This document shows, piece by piece, positions 8,281 to 17,240 of a DNA stretch of 64,000 nucleotides. The stretch lies in NCBI RefSeq assembly GCF_001653195.1, contig NZ_JXBB01000034.1:62001-126000 (forward strand), read 5' to 3'. The stretch's first letter is position 1. Each line of letters begins with the position of its first letter. Below the pieces are notes generated by a model. The model did not search any database and was not told the DNA's origin. It saw nothing but the letters and a program-made list of their open reading frames with translations. The position numbers and the translations under genes are program-made. This DNA is from Hydrogenibacillus schlegelii. Lineage in GTDB: Bacteria > Bacillota > Bacilli > Thermicanales > DSM-22653.

Positions 8281-9033
8281 TCAGGCGTGGACGTCGATCT
8301 CGCGCTTCAGCCGCTTGATGATCCGCTTTTCCAGCCGGGAGATGTACGACTGGGAGATGCCGAGCCGGTCGGCGACCTCCTTTTGCGTCAGCTCCCGCCC
8401 GTCTTCGAGGCCGAAACGAAGCGCCATGATCGTCCGCTCCCGAGCGTCCAGCTTTTCGAGGGCGGCGTGGAGGAGTTCCCGCTCCACCGTCGCCTCGATG
8501 TCCCGCTCCACCTCGTCGTCGTCGGTGCCGAGGACGTCGGCAATGAGGAGTTCATTCCCGTCGCCGTCGACGTTGAGGGGCTCGTCGAGGGACACCTCCG
8601 CCCGGAGCTTGTGGTTCCGCCGGAGAAACATGAGGATTTCGTTTTCGATGCAGCGGGATGCGTACGTGGCGAGCTTGATCTTTTTTTCCGGATCAAACGT
8701 ATTGACCGCCTTGATGAGGCCGATCGAACCGATGCCGATGAGGTCTTCGAGCACCGTGCCGCGCTGGTCGAACTTCCGGGCGATGTAGACGACGAGGCGG
8801 AGGTTTCGCTCGACGAGCGCCGAGCGAGCGGCAGGGTCGCCGGACCGGAGCCGTTCGATGAGCGCCGCCTCCTCTTCCGGAGAAAGGGGAGGCGGAAGCG
8901 ACTCCGGTCCGCTCAGATAGTGCACCGGACGCCGGCGAACGAGCCGAAGCCGGATAAGGAGGCGAAAGACGGCCAGGCGAAGGGAAAGAAGCATCCGCCG
9001 AACGGCCGAGCGAAGGCAAAAGCGCATGCGCAT
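8281..9033 (-). CDS. sigE: RNA polymerase sigma-E precursor (early mother cell)
   Basis: Sigma-E is made as an inactive pro-protein and processed by SpoIIGA. The 250-aa product has a roughly 37-residue, Arg- and Leu-rich amphipathic pro-sequence ([20 protein letters not shown]...), somewhat longer and more basic than in B. subtilis. The cleavage neighbourhood [14 protein letters not shown] aligns with VYYIGGSEALPPPL. Regions 2 to 4 are nearly identical to the family ([40 protein letters not shown]). Two ATGs lie 6 nt apart (9033, 9027); the second has better SD spacing. It follows spoIIGA by about 100 nt. Confidence 0.96.
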   Translation of the reverse strand: MRMRFCLRSAVRRMLLSLRLAVFRLLIRLRLVRRRPVHYLSGPESLPPPLSPEEEAALIERLRSGDPAARSALVERNLRLVVYIARKFDQRGTVLEDLIGIGSIGLIKAVNTFDPEKKIKLATYASRCIENEILMFLRRNHKLRAEVSLDEPLNVDGDGNELLIADVLGTDDDEVERDIEATVERELLHAALEKLDARERTIMALRFGLEDGRELTQKEVADRLGISQSYISRLEKRIIKRLKREIDVHA

Positions 9034-9134
9034 CCCCCTCTCTCTGGGGCTGGCCGGTCTTGAGCCGGCCGAGCAAAGGGAAAATGGATCGGGGCCATCG
9101 ACCGGCGGCAAAACGGGCCGCTTCCCGCTTCCGG

Positions 9135-10100
9135 CTACCGGGAGACGTCCGCCGTCTCATGAGCTCGGCGCTCCGGGGAGGACGCGGCGGGGCGCCACGC
9201 CGGCGGCAGCACGGCGGCGTAGACGCCGTCCGGATCGAGCGCCTCCGGCACGAGGGCAAAAAGCGGCGCCTGAAGCGCCCGGCGACCGCGGCGCCCTTCC
9301 ACGGCGGCCGCCGCGAACCGAACGGCGACCAGGAGCCCGGCGGCGCCGACGGCCCGGTACGGGATGAGGCGGGCGCGCCGGCGAAGGGCTTCCGGCAGGG
9401 CGGAAAGCACCGCCTCCGGCGACGGGCCCACCGAGACCTCGTCCCCCCGGCGATCGTCGTTTCCGGCGCCGGGCCGGGCGGGACCGCCGTCGTCCGCGAA
9501 AAGGGGCCGGACGCTCGCGAGCGCCACGAGCCCGACCGGCTCTCCGGAAAGGGGATCGGCGAGGTGATTGCCGGTGTCGATGAGGGCGGAGAGGGTCACG
9601 CTCCGCCCGCCTTCGGTCAGCGTCAACCGAACAAGCGTCTCTCCCGAGACGTCGAGCGGCTGAAAATGCAGCCGGCCGAGGACGGCGGCAACCCCAAAGC
9701 CGGCGGCGAGGGTCGATAGCGCCGGAAGCGGCCGGATGAGCCCCTCCGGCGTCACGGCCCCCGGCCCGACCGGCGCCGCGAGAGCGTCCAGCATGAGGGC
9801 AAAGCCCGCGACGGCGGCATAAGCGCCGATGAGGGCCGCAAGCGCCCGGAAAAAGGCCCCGGCCGACGGCGGCCGGAAGACGAGACCGACCGCGGCGGCG
9901 GCAAAGGCGCCCCGGACGAAAAGGGCGAGGAACGGAGGAAGCGGCACGAACAGGAAGAAAACCGCCCCGCTTAAAAGGAGCCCCCCGACCAAAAACCGCC
10001 CGAGGGAAATCCGCCGGCGAAGGGCGTACGCCGCCAGCCAGAGGGCAAGGGCGTCGCTTAAAAAATCGATTAGCCAGAGCAGGTCGGCATAGACGACGAC
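9135..10100 (-). CDS. spoIIGA: Sporulation sigma-E factor-processing peptidase SpoIIGA
   Basis: This aspartic protease cleaves pro-sigma-E at the forespore septum. About 320 aa match the family length. Five hydrophobic helices ([20 protein letters not shown] onward) are followed by a cytoplasmic domain with the catalytic Asp in [12 protein letters not shown], then RLIPYRAVG. The start is odd. A strong SD (GGGGGGAGG, 10103-10111) precedes ACC GTC GTC GTC TAT, and no ATG, GTG or TTG lies in frame near it. The nearest canonical starts, a TTG near 10264 and an ATG at 10346, are about 55 and 80 codons upstream, and the ATG lies upstream of the -10. I place the start at a GTC (10100) provisionally. 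Confidence 0.85.
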   Translation of the reverse strand, partial: VVVYADLLWLIDFLSDALALWLAAYALRRRISLGRFLVGGLLLSGAVFFLFVPLPPFLALFVRGAFAAAAVGLVFRPPSAGAFFRALAALIGAYAAVAGFALMLDALAAPVGPGAVTPEGLIRPLPALSTLAAGFGVAAVLGRLHFQPLDVSGETLVRLTLTEGGRSVTLSALIDTGNHLADPLSGEPVGLVALASVRPLFADDGGPARPGAGNDDRRGDEVSVGPSPEAVLSALPEALRRRARLIPYRAVGAAGLLVAVRFAAAAVEGRRGRRALQAPLFALVPEALDPDGVYAAVLPPAWRPAASSPERRAHETADVSR

Positions 10101-10323
10101 GGTCCTCCCCCCTTTCCCTCGACCGCCCGCCGCCAGGCCGGCGCCGACGGGGACGATCCGCCCGGTTCCGCCCCGCGCCCGAGCCGAAACGGGCCCGCAA
10201 CGCGTCGCCCGGCGTCCGGGACGCAGGGCCGGCCTTCCCGGCGCCGTCCCGCGCCGGGCCAAAACGGCCTTTTCGGCACCGCCCGTCCGATCGGTCGGCC
10301 GGGCGTTTGCCCGTCCCGGTCCA

Positions 10324-10409
10324 AGTATAGCGCCGCCGCAGGGCATTGTTTGTCGAACGGCGGATATAAAAAAAGCGCCCGCGCGGGCACTTTCCCGAAG
10401 GGTGTCGAT
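10324..10409 (-). promoter_or_regulatory. Spo0A-activated spoIIG promoter with two 0A boxes
   Basis: On the minus strand there is a TATACT -10 (10324-10329). A -35-like TCGACA (10351-10356) sits 21 bp upstream, wider than the usual 17. The -35 overlaps a perfect 0A box (TGTCGAA on the plus strand, 10351-10357). A second, 6/7 box (TGTCGAT, 10403-10409) lies about 50 bp further upstream, at the ftsZ stop. B. subtilis spoIIG has the same design: a stretched sigma-A promoter with Spo0A sites over the -35 and near -90. The leader to the SD is about 200 nt. Confidence 0.7.
10368..10390 (-). terminator. Rho-independent terminator after ftsZ
   Basis: The minus strand reads a GCCCG/CGGGC stem followed by GC and seven T, 20 nt beyond the ftsZ stop. 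It separates the division operon from spoIIG and lies between the two 0A boxes. Confidence 0.8.
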
Positions 10410-11503
10410 CAGGAACGCGGGCGGTTCCGATTGCGAAGAAACGTCGGGATGTCGAAGTCGTCGAGGGTGATCCGCTCCCGGCTCGCGGCCGCCTCCCGTT
10501 CCGCCTCAAAGGTCGACCGGGCCGCCTTCGGCGGCCGCCGCTCGGCCCGCTCCTCGTCGAAGCCGGTGGCGATGACCGTGACCTGGATTTCGTCCCGGAA
10601 CTGCTCGTTGATCACCGCGCCGAAGATGAGGTTCACGTCGGGGTCGGAAGCCGCGTGAACGATCTCCGCCGCTTCGTGCACTTCGTAGAGGGTGAGGTTC
10701 GGGCCGCCGGTGATGTTCATGAGCACGCCCCGGGCCCCTTCGATCGACGTCTCGAGGAGCGGGCTCATGATCGCCTTCCGGGCCGCCTCCTGGGCGCGGT
10801 TTTCGCCGGAGGCGATGCCGATGCCCATGAGGGCCGTCCCCTTTTCCGTCATGATCGTCTTCACGTCGGCGAAGTCGAGATTGATCAGCCCCGGCACGGC
10901 GATGAGGTCGGAGATCCCCTGAACGCCCTGCCGGAGGACGTTGTCCGCCTCCCGAAACGCCTCGAGGATCGGCGTGTTTTTGTCGACGATCTCGAGCAGC
11001 CGGTCGTTCGGGATGACGATGAGCGTGTCGACCTTTTCCTTCAGATTGGCGATCCCCATCTCCGCCTGCAGCGCCCGCTTCTTCCCTTCGAAGCGGAACG
11101 GCCGGGTGACGACGCCGACGGTGAGGGCCCCGAGGGACTTGGCGATCTCGGCGATGATCGGTGCGGCGCCGGTGCCGGTGCCGCCGCCCATGCCGGCGGT
11201 GACGAAGACCATGTCCGCCCCCCGGAGGAGGTTTTCGATCGCCTCTCGGGACTCCTCCGCCGCCTTTTTCCCGATCTCCGGGTTGGCGCCGGCGCCGAGG
11301 CCCCGGGTGAGCTTTTCGCCGATCTGAAGCTTGATTTTCGCCTTCGATTGGGCGAGGGCCTGGGCGTCGGTGTTGACGGCGATGAACTCGACGCCGGCGA
11401 GGCCGGATTCGATCATCCGGTTGACGGCGTTCGAGCCGCCGCCGCCGACGCCGACGACTTTGATCTCGGCCAGGGTGACGTTTTCCGTATCGAATTCGAG
11501 CAT
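10409..11503 (-). CDS. ftsZ: Cell-division GTPase FtsZ
   Basis: FtsZ polymerises into the Z-ring at midcell. The 364-aa product has the tubulin signature GGGTGTG at residues 106-112, the N-terminal [15 protein letters not shown] nucleotide loop, and the T7 loop ([10 protein letters not shown]). A short linker leads to the conserved C-terminal peptide ([14 protein letters not shown]) that binds FtsA and SepF. The ATG at 11503 has only a weak SD (CCAGG); a TTG two codons earlier is an alternative. It is last in the division operon, 209 nt after ftsA, with its own terminator. Confidence 0.97.
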   Translation of the reverse strand: MLEFDTENVTLAEIKVVGVGGGGSNAVNRMIESGLAGVEFIAVNTDAQALAQSKAKIKLQIGEKLTRGLGAGANPEIGKKAAEESREAIENLLRGADMVFVTAGMGGGTGTGAAPIIAEIAKSLGALTVGVVTRPFRFEGKKRALQAEMGIANLKEKVDTLIVIPNDRLLEIVDKNTPILEAFREADNVLRQGVQGISDLIAVPGLINLDFADVKTIMTEKGTALMGIGIASGENRAQEAARKAIMSPLLETSIEGARGVLMNITGGPNLTLYEVHEAAEIVHAASDPDVNLIFGAVINEQFRDEIQVTVIATGFDEERAERRPPKAARSTFEAEREAAASRERITLDDFDIPTFLRNRNRPRS

Positions 11504-11712
11504 GTCCAAACCTGGTTCGAAAAACCTGCCGGAATGGCTTCCGGCAGGGACCCCTCCGAACCAGGCGTACACCTCCTTCCAGGGATAGAGGTTTCGGCCC
11601 GGGCGCCCCACCCGGAGCGTCCCCGCTTCTCCCACACCCGAAGACGGTCCGGGCAAGCGCTCCCCTTTGCTTCAAACCTCCACGGCGGCAAACCTCTCCG
11701 CACCCCGCCGCG

Positions 11713-12945
11713 CTAGATGAGTTCGCTCAGCCAGCTTTTGACCTTGGCCAAAAACCCCGCTTCCCGGCTCCCTCCGCCCCCGGCGCGCCGCCTGGGCGCC
11801 TGGGGATCCGCCTCCAGAAGGCCCAGGCGGACGGCGTATTCGATCATCCCGATGCTCGCGGCATACCCCGGCTCCCGCACGCCGATCTGATCCGGCACCG
11901 CGAGGCGGCTTTCCGGATGGACGACCTCCCGGGCGACGGTGAGAAACCCCGGCAGGGCGACGGTGCCGCCGCTCCAGGCGACGCCGGCCGGGACGGCGGC
12001 GGCGTCCCGCTCCTCGAGCGCCTCCCGGATAAGGGCGAGCATCTCGACGAGGCGCGGTTCGATGATTTCGGCGAGTTCCACCTGCGAGACGACCGTCGCG
12101 GCGCTTTTCCCGATCGGCGTCACCTTGAACGTCACGCCGTCGGCCGCCTCCTGGACGGTGCTCGTCCCGTATTTGAGCTTCAGCCCTTCGGCCACGTCTT
12201 CGCTCGTGGCGAGGCCGTGAGCGATGTCCCGGGTGAGGTACGCGCCGCCGAACGGCAGCACGACGAGGTCGTGAAGCTCGCCGTCCTGCCAGACGGCGAC
12301 CGTCGTCGTCTCCGCCCCCATGTCGATCCAGACCGCCCCGGCCCGGCGGGCGTCCGGATCGAGATACGCCCAGCCGGCGCCGAAGGCCGGGAGGACGAGG
12401 GCGAGGGGTTCGACCTCGGCGCGGTCGAGCGCCCGAAGGGTGTTGTGGATCGCCGTCTTCGCGGCACTCACCAGCCGACCCCGCACCTCGAGGCGCATGC
12501 CGAGCATTCCGCGGGGATCCCGGACGCCGGAGAGGCCGTCGACGGCGTACGCCGTCGGCACGACGTCGACGATGACCCGATCCGGCGGGAGGTGGACGAT
12601 CTTCGCCGCTTCGATCACGCGATCGACGTCGTCCTGGCGGATTTCCCGGTCGTCCCGTCCGACGGCGACGACGCCGGTCGTCTCGACGACGGCGACGCTC
12701 GGGCCGCCGACGCCGACGACGGCGGCGGTGATCGGCCGGTCGATCATCCGGGCCGCCCGGTCGGCGGCCGCCCGGATCCCCTGCTCGACCGCTTCGATGT
12801 CGACGACCGTCCCTTTTTTGATCCCTACGGCCGGCGCCGTGCCGACGCCGACGATGTGATAGGCGCTTTTCGTCCACTCCGCGACGACGAGGCGGATCGT
12901 GTGGGAGCCGAGATCGAGGGCGGCTATGTAGAGTCCGTCTTTCAT
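11713..12945 (-). CDS. ftsA: Cell-division actin-like ATPase FtsA
   Basis: FtsA anchors FtsZ to the membrane. The 410-aa actin-fold protein has phosphate-1 ALDLGSHTIRLVV, the SHS2-like 1C insert, phosphate-2 IDMGAETTTVAV and the adenosine motif SGGTVALPGF. The C-terminal end (GFLAKVKSWLSELI) is the amphipathic membrane-targeting helix, reached through a Gly/Arg linker. The ATG at 12945 is preferred because GGAGG lies 8 nt upstream; the GTG three codons earlier overlaps that SD. Confidence 0.94.
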   Translation of the reverse strand: MKDGLYIAALDLGSHTIRLVVAEWTKSAYHIVGVGTAPAVGIKKGTVVDIEAVEQGIRAAADRAARMIDRPITAAVVGVGGPSVAVVETTGVVAVGRDDREIRQDDVDRVIEAAKIVHLPPDRVIVDVVPTAYAVDGLSGVRDPRGMLGMRLEVRGRLVSAAKTAIHNTLRALDRAEVEPLALVLPAFGAGWAYLDPDARRAGAVWIDMGAETTTVAVWQDGELHDLVVLPFGGAYLTRDIAHGLATSEDVAEGLKLKYGTSTVQEAADGVTFKVTPIGKSAATVVSQVELAEIIEPRLVEMLALIREALEERDAAAVPAGVAWSGGTVALPGFLTVAREVVHPESRLAVPDQIGVREPGYAASIGMIEYAVRLGLLEADPQAPRRRAGGGGSREAGFLAKVKSWLSELI

Positions 12946-12969
12946 CCATGGCACCTCCGGCTACCGGTT

Positions 12970-13671
12970 TCATTCGCCGCGGGAGGCCGGTTTTCCTGTT
13001 TCCTGGTCTTTCTTGATCGGTGTTTTCGGCTCCGATCCGTAGGCGACGAAATACGCGCCGCCCCGGAGGAGGTAAAGCCGACCGTGCACGCCCGGCGGGA
13101 CGGCGGCGAGGTAGGCGTCCAGGTGCGCCATTTCCTCGGCGAACGCTTCCGGCGGGACGACCACCGCGTCGCCGGTCGTAAGATACACCACGAGGCGATC
13201 GCCGGCCGCCTCGCGGTCGATTTCCGAGATGAGGCGGGTGACCGCCGGCGAAAGCGCCCCGAGCGCCCGGGCGAGGGCCGCCTTGTCTGCCGTCGAAAGC
13301 CCGTCCGACAGCCAGACGGCGTCCGCCGGCCGCTTCCCCAGCCGGCTCATCGCCCCGGTTTCGAGCCAGAGGGCGCCGCCGGCCTCCCGGGCGACGGCGC
13401 GGGCTTCCCGAACCGTAATCGACAGTCGATTCGGAAAGCGCAGGCGGACGTCCGCCGCCGTCACCTCGCCGGAGCGAAGCAGCCGGTCCCGAATCGCCGC
13501 CGGCCGGACGAAGACCGGATCGCCGACCCGGACGCCGGCAAACCGGAGGACGTCCGCCTTCTCGAGGCGTTCGAGTCCCGTCACCTCGATCTCCGCCAGG
13601 CGGCTGTAGGGCGAGCGGAGATAAGCGAGGATCGCCACGGAGACAAAAAAAAGAAAAGCGATCCGGCGCAT
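12970..13671 (-). CDS. divIB: Cell-division protein DivIB/FtsQ
   Basis: This bitopic divisome protein has 233 aa. A transmembrane segment at residues 5-20 is followed by a POTRA domain (SRLAEIEVTGLERLEKADVL to SITVREARAVAR) and the beta domain. The C-terminal tail is short and charged. AGGAGG lies 9 nt before the ATG. It acts with FtsL and DivIC; ftsL lies at the other end of this cluster. Confidence 0.88.
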   Translation of the reverse strand: MRRIAFLFFVSVAILAYLRSPYSRLAEIEVTGLERLEKADVLRFAGVRVGDPVFVRPAAIRDRLLRSGEVTAADVRLRFPNRLSITVREARAVAREAGGALWLETGAMSRLGKRPADAVWLSDGLSTADKAALARALGALSPAVTRLISEIDREAAGDRLVVYLTTGDAVVVPPEAFAEEMAHLDAYLAAVPPGVHGRLYLLRGGAYFVAYGSEPKTPIKKDQETGKPASRGE

Positions 13672-13794
13672 CGGACAAACCTCCTACTCGCCTCCCAGTT
13701 TACGCTTTTTCGGCGGCTTCCTCAATAGGTCCTGCGGTCTACCGCCCGGCCTTTGGCCCACCGCCCGGCGGCCCGGCCGGCGCCGGGCCGGCCG

Positions 13795-15084
13795 TCACAC
13801 CTGCCCTTCCGGAGCGAGAAGCGGCCGTTCCGTCGTCCGGACGATCCGGGCGCCGAGGGCGGCGAACGTCTCTTCCAGCCGGTGGTACCCCCGGTCGATG
13901 TGGACCGCCCCTTCGACGATCGTCACCCCTTCCGCCGCGAGACCCGCCAGGACGAGCGCCGCTCCGGCCCGAAGGTCCGTCGCCCGCACCCGGGCGCCGA
14001 CGAGCCGCCGGGGGCCCCGAATGACGGCGGTGTGGTAGTCGACGACGATGTCGGCGCCCATCTTCACGAGCTCCGGCACGTGGCGGAACCGACCGTCGAA
14101 CACCGTCTCGACGAGGACGCTCGTCCCTTCGGCCTGCGTGAGGTATGCCAGGAGCTGCGGCTGCATGTCGGTCGGAAAGCCCGGATGGGGCGAGGTCGAC
14201 AGGCGGTGGATCGCCCGGTAGGGTCGGACGCCTTCCACGGCGATCCGGTCGGGCGCCACCTCGATCCGAGCCCCGGTCTTGCGGAACGCGTCGATCACCG
14301 CCTCCAGGTGCTCCGGGATGACGTCCTCGAGCACGATCCGTCCCTCCGTGATCGCCGCCGCGGCGAGGAGCGTCCCGGCGACGATCCGGTCCGGGATGAC
14401 CCGGTGCGGCCGGGGCGGATGGAGCCGCTCCACCCCCTCGATCACGATGGCGTGGGTTCCGGCGCCCCGAATGCGGGCGCCCATGGCGTTCAGAAAGCGC
14501 TCAAGCTCCTGGATCTCCGGCTCCCGGGCGGCGTTGACGATGCGCGTCGTCCCCCGGGCGAGGGCGGCGGCCATCATCAGGTTTTCCGTGGCCCCGACGC
14601 TCGGATAGTCGAGGACGATCGTCGTCCCCTCGAGGCGCGGCGCCCGGGCGAGGATCGTGCCGCCGTACTCGTGGATGACGGCGCCGAGCTTTTTCAGCCC
14701 CTCGAGGTGCAGGTCGATCGGCCGGGTGCCGATGGCGCATCCCCCCGGGTAACCGAGGACGGCCTCGCCGGTGCGGGCGAGAAGCGGTCCCATGAGGAAA
14801 ATGGACGACCGCATGCGGCTCATGAGCGCCTCCGGCACGACATTCGATCGAAGCCCCCGGGCGTCGACGACGAGCATCTCGCCCTCCCGTTTGACCCGGA
14901 CGCCGAGGGCCATGAGGATCTCCTCCATCGACCGGATGTCCAGAAGATCCGGCACGTTCTCCAGCACGAACAGCCCGTCGGCCAGAAGGGTAGCGGCCAG
15001 GATCGGAAGGGCGGCGTTTTTCGCGCCGTGGACGCGAACGGTTCCGGACAGGCGCACGCCGCCTTCGATGACGAACGATTCCAC
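13795..15084 (-). CDS. murA: UDP-N-acetylglucosamine 1-carboxyvinyltransferase MurA
   Basis: MurA adds enolpyruvate to UDP-GlcNAc, the first committed step of peptidoglycan synthesis and the target of fosfomycin. The 429-aa product has the N-terminal substrate loop GAKNAALPILAATLL. The catalytic Cys is in YPGGCAIGTRPIDLHL, so it is not a Cys-to-Asp fosfomycin-resistant form. The start is a GTG at 15084 behind GGAGG with 8 nt spacing. It is 14 nt downstream of murB. Firmicutes often keep two MurA paralogues; only this one is in view. Confidence 0.95.
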   Translation of the reverse strand: MESFVIEGGVRLSGTVRVHGAKNAALPILAATLLADGLFVLENVPDLLDIRSMEEILMALGVRVKREGEMLVVDARGLRSNVVPEALMSRMRSSIFLMGPLLARTGEAVLGYPGGCAIGTRPIDLHLEGLKKLGAVIHEYGGTILARAPRLEGTTIVLDYPSVGATENLMMAAALARGTTRIVNAAREPEIQELERFLNAMGARIRGAGTHAIVIEGVERLHPPRPHRVIPDRIVAGTLLAAAAITEGRIVLEDVIPEHLEAVIDAFRKTGARIEVAPDRIAVEGVRPYRAIHRLSTSPHPGFPTDMQPQLLAYLTQAEGTSVLVETVFDGRFRHVPELVKMGADIVVDYHTAVIRGPRRLVGARVRATDLRAGAALVLAGLAAEGVTIVEGAVHIDRGYHRLEETFAALGARIVRTTERPLLAPEGQV

Positions 15085-15098
15085 GGTGGGCACCTCCG

Positions 15099-16004
15099 CT
15101 ACCCCTCGCCCACCACCCGCACTTCTGTCTCTAAGGTCGGACCGAACCGATCCCGCACGGCGGTCCGGATCCGCTCGATCAGCCGGAGCACATCCCGGGC
15201 CGTGGCGCCGCCGGCGTTCACGATGAAATTGGCGTGAAGCGTCGAGACGACCGCACCGCCTTCCCGGGCGCCCTTCATCCCTGCCGCTTCGATCAGCCGG
15301 GCGGCGTAGTCCCCCGGCGGATTCCGGAAGACCGAGCCGCTCGTGCGCTCCTGAAGCGGCTGCGTCCGAAGCCGGTAGGCTTTGAGCCGGAGCATCTCCT
15401 CCCGGATCCGGACTCGATCGCCGGGGACGAGGCGAAGGTACGCCCGGGTCACGATCCCCGGCCGGCGATGGAACACGCTCGAACGGTACGAAAGCTCCAG
15501 CGCCTCCGCCCCGAGGCGTTCCGACCGGCCGTCGGGCCAGACGACGTCGACGCCTTCCAGGACGGCCCGCATCTCGCTCCCGTGAGCGCCGGCGTTCATG
15601 AACACCGCGCCGCCCACCGATCCCGGGATGCCGCCGGCAAACTCCAGGCCCGAAAGCCCGAGCCCCGCCGCCTCCACCGCCAGCCGGACGAGGGGGTAAC
15701 CGCCGCCGACAATGAGGCGATCGCCGGATGCCGAAAGCTCCCGAAACGCCGGCCCGAGGCGGAGGACGACGCCGCGAAACCCGCCGTCGAGCGCCAGGAG
15801 GTTGGACCCCCGGCCGATGACGAACCACGGCACCCCTTCGGCGCGGATGAAGTGAAGCAGCCGGACGAGCGCCTCCGGCGACTTCGGCTCGACAAACGCT
15901 TCGATCGGCCCGCCGATCTCCCACGTCGTCAGCGCCGAAAAACGCACCCCTCGCCAAACGGTGCCGATGTCGAGCGCCTCCAGGCGGCGGATCCAGCCGT
16001 CCAT
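15099..16004 (-). CDS. murB: UDP-N-acetylenolpyruvoylglucosamine reductase MurB (type II)
   Basis: This FAD enzyme reduces the MurA product to UDP-MurNAc. The 301-aa product has FAD-binding IGRGSNLLALDGGF and GGIPGSVGGAVFMNAGAHG. Ser-containing SGSVFRNPPGDYAARLIEAAG carries the catalytic region. It lacks the type I insertion loop, as expected for Firmicutes. It lies 123 nt downstream of spoVE, where murG normally intervenes, and is tightly followed by murA. Confidence 0.95.
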   Translation of the reverse strand: MDGWIRRLEALDIGTVWRGVRFSALTTWEIGGPIEAFVEPKSPEALVRLLHFIRAEGVPWFVIGRGSNLLALDGGFRGVVLRLGPAFRELSASGDRLIVGGGYPLVRLAVEAAGLGLSGLEFAGGIPGSVGGAVFMNAGAHGSEMRAVLEGVDVVWPDGRSERLGAEALELSYRSSVFHRRPGIVTRAYLRLVPGDRVRIREEMLRLKAYRLRTQPLQERTSGSVFRNPPGDYAARLIEAAGMKGAREGGAVVSTLHANFIVNAGGATARDVLRLIERIRTAVRDRFGPTLETEVRVVGEG

Positions 16005-16127
16005 GACGCTTCGCTCCTTCCTCAGGCCAGGGTAGCCTATGCAAAAGCCCAGTTCAGGGTGAATGAGGCCCGGCCGGTCGTCTTTCCGGCGGTCGGGGCC
16101 GCCCCGGCGAAAGCGCCGCCCTTCGCC

Positions 16128-17240
16128 TCACACCGGCAACCGGTGCCGGAGGACGCTGTGGACCATCCCGAGGCCGGCCAGCACGATGACGAGGGACGAT
16201 CCTCCGGCGGAAAAAAGGGGGAGCGTGATCCCCGTCACCGGGAGGAGCCCGACGACGACGCCGATGTTGATCAGGACCTGCACCGCGACCATCGCCGTCA
16301 CGCCGACGGCCACGAAGGCGGAAAACGCATCCGGCGCCCGCAGGGCCGCCACCACCCCCCGCCAGACGACGACGCCGAACAGCGCGAGCACGAGCATCGC
16401 CCCGACGAAGCCGAGCTCCTCGGCGGTGATGGAGAAAATAAAATCGTTGTACGGCTCCGGCAGGTACGCGTACTTCTGCCGGCTCATGCCGAGCCCGAGG
16501 CCGAGGAGTCCCCCGGGACCGATGGCCAGAAGCGACTGGATCGTCTGGTACCCGGCGCCGAGCGGATCCTGCCATGGATCGAGATACGCGACGATCCGGG
16601 CGACGCGATACGGCGCGGCAAGAACGAGGGCCAAAAAACCCGCCATGCCGGCCAGCCCGAACAGCGCGAGGTGCAAAAGCCGGACGCCGGCAGCGAACAT
16701 CATCACCACCGCCGACGCGAGGAGCACCGTCCCCGTCCCGAGATCCGGCTGCAGCATGATGAGGCCGAACATCAAACCGGCGTAGAGGAGGGGCGGCACA
16801 AACCCCCGGCCGAACGCCGTGACCCTCCCCCCTTTTCGTTCGAGCCAGGCGGCGAGAAAGACGATCAGGGCGAGCTTCGCGACCTCCGCCGGCTGGATCG
16901 AAAACGCCCCGATGCCGATCCAGCTCCGGGCCCCGCCCCGGACGTCGCCGATTCCCGGGATGAGGACGATCCCGAGAAGGAGCAAGGCCAGCGCGTACCC
17001 CGGCCGGGCGAACGGTTTCCATCGCACGAGCTCGACCTTCGACGTGACGCCGAACGCCATCAGGCCGAGGACGGCAAAAAGAAGCTGCCGCTTCGCGTAA
17101 AAAAACGGGTCGCCGAACTCATGGGCGGCGATGGCGGCGCTGGCACTCAGAACCATGACCACCCCGAGGCCAAGGAGCCCGACGACCGCCCCGACGAGCG
17201 GCCCGTCAAGCGCCGGCGTCCCGGACGCCTTTCGTCCCAT
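16128..17240 (-). CDS. spoVE: SEDS-family peptidoglycan polymerase (SpoVE/FtsW)
   Basis: This 370-aa polytopic SEDS glycosyltransferase has about 10 membrane helices. Conserved blocks are RSWIGIGAFSIQPAEVAKL, MLQPDLGTGTVL, QTIQSLLAIGPGG, YLPEPYNDFIF and LPLFSAGGSSLV. It polymerises lipid II with a partner class B PBP. A second SEDS gene lies at 39258. By Bacillales precedent the copy inside the dcw cluster is SpoVE, the sporulation or cortex version that works with SpoVD, and the separate one is FtsW. The assignment rests on context. The start overlaps murD by 35 nt. Confidence 0.85.
   Translation of the reverse strand: MGRKASGTPALDGPLVGAVVGLLGLGVVMVLSASAAIAAHEFGDPFFYAKRQLLFAVLGLMAFGVTSKVELVRWKPFARPGYALALLLLGIVLIPGIGDVRGGARSWIGIGAFSIQPAEVAKLALIVFLAAWLERKGGRVTAFGRGFVPPLLYAGLMFGLIMLQPDLGTGTVLLASAVVMMFAAGVRLLHLALFGLAGMAGFLALVLAAPYRVARIVAYLDPWQDPLGAGYQTIQSLLAIGPGGLLGLGLGMSRQKYAYLPEPYNDFIFSITAEELGFVGAMLVLALFGVVVWRGVVAALRAPDAFSAFVAVGVTAMVAVQVLINIGVVVGLLPVTGITLPLFSAGGSSLVIVLAGLGMVHSVLRHRLPV

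Noticed and set aside
10101-10346. ATG at 10346 as the spoIIGA start
   Set aside because: It lies upstream of the predicted -10, adds about 80 residues of Arg/Gly-rich sequence, and leaves the strong SD at 10103-10111 unused.
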